Shown piece by piece: positions 9,122-17,013 of a stretch of DNA of 64,000 nucleotides. The stretch comes from Candidatus Kaistia colombiensis (GTDB taxonomy: Bacteria; Pseudomonadota; Alphaproteobacteria; Rhizobiales; Kaistiaceae), in contig CP119318.1 in assembly GCA_029203105.1 (NCBI GenBank), positions 1,936,501 through 2,000,500 of the forward strand, written 5' to 3'. The number at the start of each line of letters is the position of its first letter. The stretch's first letter is position 1. Position numbers and translations under genes: made by a program. The notes under the pieces are model-generated. The model did no database searches, was not told the DNA's origin, and saw nothing but the letters and a program-made list of their open reading frames with translations.

Positions 9122-9387
9122 GAGTTTGAATTCCTTGGGTTTTTCAGGGCCGCCTCGGGCGGCTTCGCTCAATACTCCATTATGTATATTAAGTTTGTCG
9201 TCTTTTAATGAAGGCAGGACGTTCCGTTGAAATCGGATCGCTGGAAACGAAATTCCAAAAATCAGTCGATCCCCGATCTGCCGAATGACCAGCAGACGGC
9301 GGATGGCGGCGGAGCCGCGAGGGGACAATGGGAACGAGGAAGGCTGGGCCTCCCGTATCCGCTCATGGCGTGGCGCCGAAGCGTGGC
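9122..9387. promoter_or_regulatory. AT-rich leader/promoter region of the apiose-type importer operon
   Basis: This 266-base stretch lies between the XRE-cupin gene and the binding-protein gene, both on the minus strand. Bases 9175-9215 are markedly AT-rich compared with the surroundings and read CATAAT-like on the minus strand, suitable for a sigma-70 promoter. No convincing coding frame or operator could be picked out. It is the natural place for operator DNA of the adjacent XRE regulator. Confidence 0.45.
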
Positions 9388-10023
9388 CTATCCGGTGAGG
9401 GGCGCGACGACGCGGGAGCCGATCCAGAGGATCTGCGCCGGTTCCTCGCCGGAGGAAACGCAGGCGTGGCCCATCGAGCTGTCGAAATAGCAGCTGTCGC
9501 CGGGCGCCAGCAGCGTCGGGGCATAGTGTTCGGTATGCAGCGTGACCTGTCCGGACAGCACATAAAAGAACTCTTCGCCGGAATGGCGCACGAGGCTCGG
9601 AAACGCCTCGATCGAGCCGGCCTCGATTGTCGTCAGCAGTGGAATGAACTGCTTGCCGGAGAGCTCGGCCGCCAGCATTTCGTAGGAATAGTGCTCGGTG
9701 CGGCGGAGGATGCCCTGTCCGCGCCGGGTTACGGTGCGGCGCCCGCCGACATCCTTCGACGACGTGCCGGTGAACAGGTCGGCCATGTCGAGCCCGAGGC
9801 CGTCGGCGACGCGCAGCATCGTGTCGTAGGTGGGCGACATCTGGCCGTTTTCGATCTTCGACAGGGTCGACGAGGCGAGCCCGCACCGGTCCGCCAGTTC
9901 CTGTAGCGTCAGATCCGCTTCCCGGCGCAGACGACGCAGGGTCGCCGCTATCGAGTCGCCGTTGCGGGACGTCTCGCCGTCAGAGCCTGCGGGCTGTGTT
10001 CGTCTGGCTGGCCTTGGCGGCAT
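9388..10023 (-). CDS. XRE-family transcriptional regulator with C-terminal cupin domain
   Basis: A 211-residue regulator. An XRE helix-turn-helix covers roughly residues 28-82 (LRRLRREADLTLQELADRCG then SSTLSKIENGQMSPT). A cupin_2 beta-barrel covers about 115-205, with SGEEFFYVLSGQVTLHTE and LAPGDSCYFDSS matching the two cupin motifs. Such proteins sense small molecules with the cupin and repress nearby catabolic or transport genes. It is encoded immediately upstream of, and in the same direction as, the apiose-type operon, so it is the likely local regulator. The next gene upstream (M20 deacylase) is divergent and may also be under its control. Confidence 0.9.
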   Translation of the reverse strand: MPPRPARRTQPAGSDGETSRNGDSIAATLRRLRREADLTLQELADRCGLASSTLSKIENGQMSPTYDTMLRVADGLGLDMADLFTGTSSKDVGGRRTVTRRGQGILRRTEHYSYEMLAAELSGKQFIPLLTTIEAGSIEAFPSLVRHSGEEFFYVLSGQVTLHTEHYAPTLLAPGDSCYFDSSMGHACVSSGEEPAQILWIGSRVVAPLTG

Positions 10024-10567
10024 GTGGAATTCCTATCGGCTGCATATTTCCACTATCGGATTCTCGCGGTCCTGGCAAAAGCGCGCCCGCCTCAGCCATG
10101 GTTGCAGGGCGTCCATTCAGGATTGGTGTTCGCTCGTGGCGAGCTTCGTCAGGATGTTGTAGGCTATTGTTATACAATATGTATTTTCGAAAACGACGAT
10201 CGAATGGACGCGCCTCGACCGCCATTCCCGGCCAGTCCGTCGGGGATCCATATGTCCATTTGCGACGGTTCGAGCCGCTCTTCGCTGTCGAAGGGAAGGC
10301 AAGAACGGGCGTAGTCGACAGAAATTATCCCTATACGAAAAATGTTTCCTCCCTATGGTGTCAAAGGACGACGGGACCTGCCGCGCGAGGTTGCCGGAAC
10401 CGGGCGGATCCGGGCCGAGGCGATCGCCCACCGCGCCTGGACGTCGGTTGCCTTTCGTAAGCCTGGCCGCGGCGGTCCGGCCGCGCGGCGAGGACGGTAC
10501 GGAATATCGCCACGTTGGGCGCCGAGGCGTCAGCGCTGACCAATTTCACGAGAACGGGGAATTCCTA
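10024..10567. promoter_or_regulatory. Divergent intergenic region between XRE regulator and M20 deacylase
   Basis: 544 bases without a convincing gene. It must hold the promoters for both flanking genes. The most distinct element is the perfect inverted repeat ATTGT-TAT-ACAAT at 10166-10178. Downstream, 10320-10350 is AT-rich (TTATCCCTATACG area) and could be a promoter for the deacylase. The remainder looks like GC-rich spacer. Confidence 0.5.
10166..10178. promoter_or_regulatory. Candidate FadR/GntR-type operator
   Basis: ATTGT TAT ACAAT is a perfect inverted repeat with the TTGT...ACAA half-sites typical of GntR-family FCD regulators. It lies about 390 bases upstream of the M20 deacylase and 143 bases upstream of the XRE gene. 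A FadR-type regulator is encoded next door at 11939-12661. Binding is inferred only. Confidence 0.4.
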
Positions 10568-11869
10568 ATGCCGACGGAGACGGAGATGCGCGCATCGGTC
10601 GATCTGGATGCCTTGAGCGCCGTGATCGACGCGAACTGGCAGCGCCAGATCGACTGGCTGGCGGCGCTGGTCCGTTTCGACAGCACGCGCGGCAACGAAG
10701 CGCCGTGCCAGGCCTGGCTGGCGGCGGAATTTGCCAAGCGCGGCTGGGTGGTCGACAGCTACACGCTCGATCAGGTCGATATCGCCGGCAAGCCGGGCTA
10801 TTCGCCCGTCGTCGATGCCGATTATTCCAAGGCGGTGCAGGTGGTGGCGAGCCACAAGGTCGATCAGCCGGCCGGGCGCAGCCTGATCCTGCAGGGCCAT
10901 ATCGACGTGGTGCCGCCCGGCGCGCCGGAACTCTGGGAGCATCCGCCCTTCGAGCCGCAGGTCAAGGACGGCATGATGAGCGGGCGCGGCGCCAACGACA
11001 TGAAGGTCGGCGTCACCGAGATGGTGTTCGCGCTCGACGCCCTGCGCGAGCTCGGGCTGGAGCCGGCGTCGAACGTGTTCGTCGAGACGGTCAGCGAGGA
11101 GGAGTGCACCGGCAATGGCGCGCTGTCGACGCTGGTGCGCGGCTATCACGCCGATGCCTGCCTGATCCCGGAATCGATGGACAATCGCCTGCTGCGGGCG
11201 GAACTCGGCTCGGTCTGGTTCCGGGTGCGTGTCCTTGGCCAGCCGGTGCATGTGTTGCAGGCCCAGGCCGGCGCCAACGCCATCCTCTCCGCCTATGAGT
11301 ATGTCGCCGACCTGATGGCGCTGACGGCGCGCATCAACGCGGAGGCCAAGGACCATCCCTGGTTCGGCCATATCGAGAACCCGGTGAAGTTCAGCCTCGG
11401 CAAGATCCGCGGCGGCGACTGGCTCGGCTCGGTGCCGTCCTGGTGCGAGTTCGAGTGCCGCCTCTCGGTGCTGCCCGGCCATCCGCTGCCGCAGGTGCGC
11501 CAGCGCGTCCTCGAGGCGGTGAAGGCAAGCGCCGAACGGCTCGGCGCGGCGCGGGTGCCGGAGCTGAGCTGGATCGGCTTCCAGGCGGATGGTCATGTCC
11601 TGAAGCCGGGCAGTGATGCCGAGGCCGTGCTGTCGCGCGTGCACGAAACCGTTTTCGGCGCCAAGCTCGAGACCTTCAGCCAGACGGCGACGAGCGACGC
11701 CCGGCAATATGATCTCTATTACGGCATTCCGGCGCTTTGCTATGGCGGCTGCGGCAGCGGCAGCCATTCGCCGAAAGAGGCGACCGACCTGACCTCGATG
11801 AAGGAGATCACCAAGGCGATCGCGCTGTTCGTGGCGGAATGGTGCGGCGTGCGCCCGATCCGGACCTGA
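10568..11869 (+). CDS. M20-family metallopeptidase / deacylase (ArgE/DapE-like)
   Basis: A 433-residue cytoplasmic dizinc hydrolase. Metal-site residues are visible: His111 and catalytic Asp113 in LQGHIDVVPPG, bridging Asp144 in GRGANDMKVG, and the catalytic Glu-Glu pair in SEEECTGNG (about 177-179). A further conserved His occurs near the end in GSGSHSPKE. Residues about 215-330 form the dimerisation (lid) domain. Members remove acyl groups from N-acyl amino acids or cleave dipeptides. The start used is the ATG after a GGGGA ribosome site; the reading frame extends further upstream but without a good start. Its position beside a hydroxyproline cluster suggests an amino-acid-derivative substrate, which remains unproved. 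Confidence 0.9.
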   Translation: MPTETEMRASVDLDALSAVIDANWQRQIDWLAALVRFDSTRGNEAPCQAWLAAEFAKRGWVVDSYTLDQVDIAGKPGYSPVVDADYSKAVQVVASHKVDQPAGRSLILQGHIDVVPPGAPELWEHPPFEPQVKDGMMSGRGANDMKVGVTEMVFALDALRELGLEPASNVFVETVSEEECTGNGALSTLVRGYHADACLIPESMDNRLLRAELGSVWFRVRVLGQPVHVLQAQAGANAILSAYEYVADLMALTARINAEAKDHPWFGHIENPVKFSLGKIRGGDWLGSVPSWCEFECRLSVLPGHPLPQVRQRVLEAVKASAERLGAARVPELSWIGFQADGHVLKPGSDAEAVLSRVHETVFGAKLETFSQTATSDARQYDLYYGIPALCYGGCGSGSHSPKEATDLTSMKEITKAIALFVAEWCGVRPIRT

Positions 11870-11894
11870 TGCGGGGCGCGAGGAACTATTGGCC

Positions 11895-11919
11895 AGCGGG
11901 TCCGCCAAGGCGGACCGCT
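11895..11919. terminator. Bidirectional terminator hairpin between convergent genes
   Basis: AGCGGGTCCGCC pairs with GGCGGACCGCT across a two-base loop, giving an 11-bp stem with one bulged G. It sits in the 69-base gap between the deacylase and the convergent FadR-type regulator. The U tract is poor, so it may act mainly as a transcript-end stabiliser. Confidence 0.6.
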
Positions 11920-11938
11920 AAGGCGCACGGCGACGGCC

Positions 11939-12661
11939 TCAGATGGCGATGCGGGCGTTGGTCCGGCCGTCGGCCGTGATCGAGGCCTGGATATGGCGGA
12001 CGATCTGGTCGGCATGGGCGCTTGCCAGCGCGTCGGCGCGCTCGACGTCGCGGGCGACGATCGCCGCGATCATGTCCTCGTGCTCGTTGACATATTCCCG
12101 CGGCAGCATGTCGTGGAACGAGGAATAGTACAGCCGCAGGATGCGCCGGCCCTCGTCGAGAAGCTGGGTGAAGAGATCCGTGTAGTAGCGGTTGCGGCCG
12201 GCGCGCGCGATCTCGATGTGGAAATCCCGGTTGGCCGCGATCATGGCGAGCGCGTCGCGCGCCTCCACCGCCTGGGTGAAGGTGGCTTGAAGCGCGCCGA
12301 TGCGCCGGATGTCCTCCTCGCGATGGTGCACGGCGGCGAGGCGCGTCGTCACCCGGTACATCAGCGTCAACGCGTCGAAGAACTGCGGCAGGCCGAGAAA
12401 GTCGATGTTGGCGACAATGGTCGCGCGGTTCGGCAGCGTCGTGATCAGGCCCTCGGCGGCGAGGCGCACCAAAGCCTCGCGGATGGGCGTGCGAGAGAGC
12501 GAGAAACGCTGCGCCAGTTGCACTTCGTCGATCGGGCTGCCGGGCGGCAGCTCCAGCTCGATGATATCGTTTCTGAGCGCCTCATAGACATGGCCGACGC
12601 CGGAACCGCGCCGGTGGCTGATCGACGTTTCGACGATCTGCGCGTCATGCTGCTTGCTCAT
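11939..12661 (-). CDS. GntR-family regulator, FadR subfamily (FCD domain)
   Basis: A 240-residue repressor-like protein. The winged helix-turn-helix is at about 22-90, with FSLSRTPIREALVRLAAEGL as the recognition region. The C-terminal all-helical FCD ligand domain covers about 95-225, including RDFHIEIARAGRN and an HEDMIAAI helix that normally supply metal-binding Asp/His residues. It is divergent from the hydroxyproline dehydrogenase gene; the palindrome TTGTCGACAA between them and a second copy before the hydroxyproline deaminase make it the best candidate regulator of the pathway, probably releasing DNA on binding a hydroxyproline-derived ligand. Confidence 0.9.
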   Translation of the reverse strand: MSKQHDAQIVETSISHRRGSGVGHVYEALRNDIIELELPPGSPIDEVQLAQRFSLSRTPIREALVRLAAEGLITTLPNRATIVANIDFLGLPQFFDALTLMYRVTTRLAAVHHREEDIRRIGALQATFTQAVEARDALAMIAANRDFHIEIARAGRNRYYTDLFTQLLDEGRRILRLYYSSFHDMLPREYVNEHEDMIAAIVARDVERADALASAHADQIVRHIQASITADGRTNARIAI

Positions 12662-12746
12662 TGTGACACCCGCCTTTCGCGTTCCGCTGTGGTCTTCTTA
12701 GCCAACAACACGGTTGTGTGAAAAGTGTCGATGTCGTTTATTTTGT

Positions 12747-12756
12747 TTGTCGACAA
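12747..12756. promoter_or_regulatory. Palindromic operator TTGTCGACAA, copy 1
   Basis: A perfect 10-bp palindrome in the 151-base divergent region between the FadR-type regulator and the hydroxyproline dehydrogenase. Read rightwards its left half (TTGTCG) could serve as a -35 with GTTACA 18 bases further as a weak -10. The identical palindrome occurs at 24712-24721. Confidence 0.6.
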
Positions 12757-12812
12757 CACGAATGCAGCTCGTTACACATGATGCATTCATCCAGGATGGG
12801 ATCGTGCGCTTC

Positions 12813-14060
12813 ATGAAGATCGGCGTGGTCGGGGCGGGTATCGTGGGAGTTTCGTCGGCGCTGGCGCTGGCGGAACGCGGACACGACGTCACCATCCTCG
12901 AGCGGGCCGACGTCGCGTCGGGCGCCTCGCGCGGCAATGCCGGCGCCTTCGCCTTCGCCGACGTTATCCCGCTGGCGACGCCCGGCATCATGCGCCGCGC
13001 GCCGAAATGGCTGTTCGATCCCGATGGTCCGCTGTCGATTCCGCCGGCTTATCTCCCCAAGATCGCGCCCTGGCTGCTGTCATTCTGGCGCGCCAGCCTG
13101 CCGGATCGCTACCGTGCTGCCGTGGCGGCGCAGGCGGCGCTGATGGCCCATTCGCAGGCCGCGCTCGAGCGGCTCGTCGCCGACCATGCGCTGGAGGGTC
13201 TGCTGCGCCGCGAGGGCCAGTTGCAGCTCTATGAGGGCGAGCGCGATTTTCGCAGCAGCCACGGATCGTGGGAAGAGCGCCGCGCCGCCGGCGTCCGCTT
13301 CGAATTTCTGGAGGGCGCGGCGGCGATTGCCGAGATCCAGCCCGGCCTCGACCCGCGCTTCACGCATGCCGGCTTCACGCCGGACTGGATCAATGTCGTC
13401 GATCCGGTCGTGTGGACGCGGCACCTCGCCGATCTCTTCCTGCAACGCGGCGGCCGGATCGAGCGCTGCGACATCCGCGAGATCGCGCCCGTCGAAAATG
13501 GCGTCCGCCTGGACGCGGCGGGGCAGGAACTGCGCTTCGACCGCGTCGTGCTGGCGGCCGGCGCCTTTTCGGGGCGGCTGCTGCGTCCGCTCGGCATCCG
13601 CCTGCCGCTGGAAACCGAGCGCGGCTACAACACGACGCTGCCGGCCGGCCGCTTCGACCTGCGCACCCAGGTGACCTTCGGCGGGCATGGCTTCGTCGTC
13701 ACCCGCATTGGCGACGGCATCCGCGTCGGCGGCGGCGTCGAACTGGGCGGGCTTGACCTGCCGCCGCGCATGGCGCGGGCCGACGCGCTGCTGCGCAAGG
13801 CGGCGACCTTCCTGCCGGGGCTGGATACGTCCGGCGGCACGCAATGGATGGGCTTCCGGCCCTCCATGTCCGACAGCCTGCCGGTGATCGACGCGGCGCC
13901 GGGCCATCCGGCCTTGGTGCTCGCCTTCGGCCATGGCCATCTTGGCCTGACGCAATCGGCCGGCACGGCCGAACTTGTGGCCGACCTCGTCGAGCGCAAG
14001 CCTTCCGTCATCGACATCACGCCCTACCGGGCCTCCCGCTTCTCGAGCGTTTCAGCATGA
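12813..14060 (+). CDS. FAD-dependent D-amino-acid/D-hydroxyproline dehydrogenase (DadA-like)
   Basis: A 415-residue DAO-fold flavoprotein. The FAD-binding motif GAGIVG is at residues 7-12, followed by the second ERADVASGASRGNAG motif near 30-45. The C-terminal GFRPSMSDSLPVI and GHGHLGLTQ motifs are typical of DadA-like dehydrogenases. With the epimerase encoded next (ATGA overlap), it would oxidise cis-4-hydroxy-D-proline to 1-pyrroline-4-hydroxy-2-carboxylate and pass electrons to the respiratory chain. The start could be the ATG used here or an in-frame GTG nine bases earlier (12804), which sits better behind AGGA. A general D-amino-acid dehydrogenase is the alternative. Confidence 0.85.
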   Translation: MKIGVVGAGIVGVSSALALAERGHDVTILERADVASGASRGNAGAFAFADVIPLATPGIMRRAPKWLFDPDGPLSIPPAYLPKIAPWLLSFWRASLPDRYRAAVAAQAALMAHSQAALERLVADHALEGLLRREGQLQLYEGERDFRSSHGSWEERRAAGVRFEFLEGAAAIAEIQPGLDPRFTHAGFTPDWINVVDPVVWTRHLADLFLQRGGRIERCDIREIAPVENGVRLDAAGQELRFDRVVLAAGAFSGRLLRPLGIRLPLETERGYNTTLPAGRFDLRTQVTFGGHGFVVTRIGDGIRVGGGVELGGLDLPPRMARADALLRKAATFLPGLDTSGGTQWMGFRPSMSDSLPVIDAAPGHPALVLAFGHGHLGLTQSAGTAELVADLVERKPSVIDITPYRASRFSSVSA

Positions 14061-15058
14061 CCAATCACACCTTCTCCTGCATCGACGGCCATACCTGCGG
14101 CAATCCCGTGCGCCTCGTCGCCGGCGGCGGTCCGCGCCTCGAAGGCGCGAACATGATCGAGAAGCGGGCGCATTTCCTCGCCGAATATGACTGGATCCGC
14201 ACTGGCTTGATGTTCGAGCCGCGCGGCCACGACATGATGTCGGGCTCGATCCTCTATCCGCCGACCCGGCCGGACTGCGATGTCGCGGTGCTGTTCATCG
14301 AGACCTCGGGCTGCCTGCCCATGTGCGGCCACGGCACCATCGGCACGGTGACGATGGCGATCGAGAACGGCCTGGTGGCGCCGAAGGAGCCGGGCAAGCT
14401 CCGCCTCGACACGCCGGCCGGTCTGGTGACGGTCGAGTATCGCCAGGAAGGCCGCTTCGTCGAGGAAGTCCGCCTCACCAACGTGCCCGCCTTCCTCTAT
14501 GCGGAAGGCCTGACCGCCGAGGTTGAGGGTCTGGGCACCGTCACCGTCGACGTCGCCTATGGCGGCAATTTCTACGCCATCGTCGAGCCGCAGGCGAACT
14601 TCCACGATATGGCCGATTTTTCGGCCGGCGAGCTGGTCGGCTTCAGCCCGAAGCTGCGCGCCGCGCTCAACGCCAAGTACGAGTTCGTGCATCCGGAGAA
14701 CCCCGCGATCCGTGGCTTGAGCCATATCCTGTGGACCGGTGCGCCGCTGCATCCCGAGGCGACGGCGCGCAACGCCGTCTTCTACGGCGAGAAGGCAATC
14801 GATCGCTCGCCCTGCGGCACCGGCACCTCGGCGCGCATGGCGCACTGGGCCGCCAAGGGGCGCCTGAAGGTCGGCGACGACTTCATCCACGAGAGCATCA
14901 TCGGCAGCCTGTTCAAGGGCCGCGTCGAGGCGGCGGTGAAGGTCGGCGATCGCGACGCGATCATCCCGTCGATCGGCGGATGGGCACGCCAGACCGGCTT
15001 CAGCACGATCTTCATCGACGATCGCGACCCCTATGCGCACGGCTTCACGGTGATCTGA
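14057..15058 (+). CDS. 4-hydroxyproline 2-epimerase (proline racemase family)
   Basis: A 333-residue cytoplasmic cofactor-free epimerase. Both catalytic cysteines are present: Cys90 in MCGHGT and Cys253 in SPCGTGT. This separates it from trans-3-hydroxyproline dehydratases, which have Thr at the second site. It converts trans-4-hydroxy-L-proline (from collagen or plant extensins) to cis-4-hydroxy-D-proline. The gene overlaps the dehydrogenase by ATGA and together with the deaminase at 24818-25780 gives three of the steps to alpha-ketoglutarate semialdehyde. Distinction from true proline racemase rests on context as well as sequence. Confidence 0.88.
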   Translation: MTNHTFSCIDGHTCGNPVRLVAGGGPRLEGANMIEKRAHFLAEYDWIRTGLMFEPRGHDMMSGSILYPPTRPDCDVAVLFIETSGCLPMCGHGTIGTVTMAIENGLVAPKEPGKLRLDTPAGLVTVEYRQEGRFVEEVRLTNVPAFLYAEGLTAEVEGLGTVTVDVAYGGNFYAIVEPQANFHDMADFSAGELVGFSPKLRAALNAKYEFVHPENPAIRGLSHILWTGAPLHPEATARNAVFYGEKAIDRSPCGTGTSARMAHWAAKGRLKVGDDFIHESIIGSLFKGRVEAAVKVGDRDAIIPSIGGWARQTGFSTIFIDDRDPYAHGFTVI

Positions 15059-15061
15059 CAA

Positions 15062-15079
15062 GGCGGGATCGAACCCGCC
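15062..15079 (+). repeat. Short hairpin after the epimerase gene
   Basis: GGCGGG and CCCGCC flank a six-base loop four bases after the epimerase stop codon. There is no U run, so it is more likely a processing or stability element between the epimerase and amidohydrolase genes than a full terminator. Confidence 0.45.
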
Positions 15080-15111
15080 GCATCCGGCGCGCACCCTTCA
15101 CGAGGACTGAC

Positions 15112-16347
15112 ATGACTGACATCGCACTCATCAATGCCAGAGTTCCCAATCTCGATGCAGCGAGCCTTGGCGCGCCGACGACGGTTGTCGTCCGCGACGG
15201 CCGCATCGCCGAGATCGGCGGCGCCGCGCCCGAGGGGCTGCCGCGCTACGATCTTGCCGGCCGCACGCTGATGCCCGGCCTGATCGACTGCCACTTCCAC
15301 GTCGTCGCCTATTCGCTCGATCTCTGGTCGAACGTCATCGCGCCGGACTCGCTCGCCGCCTTGCGCGCTGCGAAAATCATGCAGGGCCTGCTCGATATCG
15401 GCTTCACCACGGTGCGCGACCTCGGCGGCGCTGATATCGGATTGGTGCGCGGCGTCGAGGAAGGGCTGATCGACGGCCCCGACCTCGTCATCTGCGGCAA
15501 GGGCCTGTCGATGACCGGCGGCCATTGCGACCTGCGCGCCCGCACCGACATCCGCCCGGACGCGATGGGCTGGCGGCTCGCCAATATGGGCGTGCTGGTC
15601 GACGGCGTCGACGAGGTCCGCCGCACCTGCCGCAAGATGCTGAAAGAGGGCGCCCGCTTCATCAAGGTGATGGCGAATGGCGGCGTCGCCTCGCCCAACG
15701 ATCCGATCGACTCGCTGCAATATTCGGACGACGAGATCCGCGCCATGGTCGAGGAGGCCGGCAACGCCGGCACCTATGTCTCGGCCCATACCTATAGCGA
15801 CGCCTCGATCCGCCGTTGCGTCCAGCTCGGCGTCAAGTCGCTCGAGCATTGCAACCTGATCACGGCTGAAACTGCTGCGATGGCGGCCGAGGCCGGCTGC
15901 ACAGCCGTGCCGACGCTGGCCGCCTATGAGGGGCTGAAGCTGGAGGGCGCGGCGCTCGGCCTCGGCGCCGCCGAGCAGGCCAAGGTCGACATCGTCCGCG
16001 ACAAGGGGCTGGAATCGCTGCAGATCATGCGCGACGCCGGTCTGCCCATGGCCTTCGGCACCGACCTTCTCGGCCAGTTGCGCAAATATGGCGGCCTCGA
16101 GTTCGACCTGCTCGCCAAGGTGCTGAGCCCGGTCGAGATCCTGCGCTCGGTCACCGAGATCGGCGCCAAGCTCTGCCGGATGGAGGGCGAGGTCGGCGTG
16201 GTCGCCAAGGGCGCGCGCGCCAATTTCGTCGTCGTCGATGGCGATCCGCTCGCCGACGTCACGCTGCTCGGCCGCCCGAGCGAGACGCTCTGCGCCGTGC
16301 TCAAGGATGGCCGCGTCGTCCGTGGCGCTTTGGCGGAGGCTGCATAA
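15112..16347 (+). CDS. Amidohydrolase-family metal hydrolase (prolidase/imidazolonepropionase-like)
   Basis: A 411-residue protein of the amidohydrolase superfamily. The metal motif HFH is at 61-63 after MPGLIDC. Further expected ligands are the Lys in FIKVMANGG, His in SAHTY, His in SLEHCN, and Asp in FGTDLLG. It resembles the Xaa-Pro/Xaa-Arg dipeptidase-type amidohydrolases found in soil bacteria. In a hydroxyproline operon a dipeptidase or N-acyl-imino-acid hydrolase would make sense, releasing Pro/Hyp from peptides. The start ATG follows an AGGAC ribosome site; its stop overlaps the next gene (TAATG). Exact substrate unknown. Confidence 0.8.
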   Translation: MTDIALINARVPNLDAASLGAPTTVVVRDGRIAEIGGAAPEGLPRYDLAGRTLMPGLIDCHFHVVAYSLDLWSNVIAPDSLAALRAAKIMQGLLDIGFTTVRDLGGADIGLVRGVEEGLIDGPDLVICGKGLSMTGGHCDLRARTDIRPDAMGWRLANMGVLVDGVDEVRRTCRKMLKEGARFIKVMANGGVASPNDPIDSLQYSDDEIRAMVEEAGNAGTYVSAHTYSDASIRRCVQLGVKSLEHCNLITAETAAMAAEAGCTAVPTLAAYEGLKLEGAALGLGAAEQAKVDIVRDKGLESLQIMRDAGLPMAFGTDLLGQLRKYGGLEFDLLAKVLSPVEILRSVTEIGAKLCRMEGEVGVVAKGARANFVVVDGDPLADVTLLGRPSETLCAVLKDGRVVRGALAEAA

Positions 16348-16913
16348 TGGCCGTTCCGTTCGATTTCGAGGAAGTCGCCCGCATCGTCGCCGGCCCGAAC
16401 GCCGCCGCCAACCTGTTCGCCTACCTGCACGCCGGCATCAATCGCGATGTCGGCTGCGGCCTGTTGACCGCCTCGGTCTACGACATCCCCAATCTGCGCT
16501 CGCGCCGCGTCTTCTCCGAGGATCTCGACGCCTATCCGCTCGGCAATTTCAAGCGGCTCGACAAGAACCGCTATTTCGAGACGGTGCTGGCCGGCAAGCG
16601 TCCGTTCTCCTCGACGACGATCGAGGAGATCGCCGAGGTCTTCTTCGACTGGCAGAAGATCCAGGCGCTCGGCTTTGAATCCAACCTGAACCTTCCGGCC
16701 ATCGCCGACGACACGGTGATCGGCACGATCAACTTTCTCGAGAAGAAGGGCCACTACACGGCCGAGCGCGTCGCAAAAGCGCTCGCCTGGCAACCGATCG
16801 TGACGCTGGCCTTCCTGCTGCTCGCACGCGAGGGCAGCGACGAAGCGAATTTCCAGCCCGGCCTCTCGGTCGCGGGGAATGCGAGAATGGAAGGGGGCGC
16901 TGCCTCGGCTTGA
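16347..16913 (+). CDS. Free-standing GAF-domain-like protein
   Basis: A 188-residue soluble protein with no membrane segment or signal. The layout (a helix with IVAGPNAAANLFAYLHA, strands around DVGCGLLTASVYD, a long helix around YFETVLAGKRPF, then DDTVIGTINFLEKKGHYT and a final helix) reads as a single GAF domain. The glycine-rich FLEKKGHYT segment is the typical core strand. No output domain is attached, and the paired cysteines of methionine-R-sulfoxide reductases are absent. It is translationally coupled (TAATG) to the amidohydrolase and precedes the importer, so it may bind the pathway ligand or be an unrecognised small enzyme. Function not known. Confidence 0.7.
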   Translation: MAVPFDFEEVARIVAGPNAAANLFAYLHAGINRDVGCGLLTASVYDIPNLRSRRVFSEDLDAYPLGNFKRLDKNRYFETVLAGKRPFSSTTIEEIAEVFFDWQKIQALGFESNLNLPAIADDTVIGTINFLEKKGHYTAERVAKALAWQPIVTLAFLLLAREGSDEANFQPGLSVAGNARMEGGAASA

Positions 16914-17013
16914 GCCGCCGCCTGCCACCACAACAACAACGAGCCGCAAAGGCCGGGACAACGGATCGCAAGACGGCCGTTGCCGACAACAAACACCTGA
17001 CGGAGACATGGAA

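Noticed and set aside
15061..15080. A tRNA T-arm-like sequence (GGGTTCGATCCC on the minus strand)
   Set aside because: The hairpin looks like a TpsiC arm, but no acceptor, D-arm or anticodon-arm pairing is found around it. It is treated as a simple intergenic hairpin.
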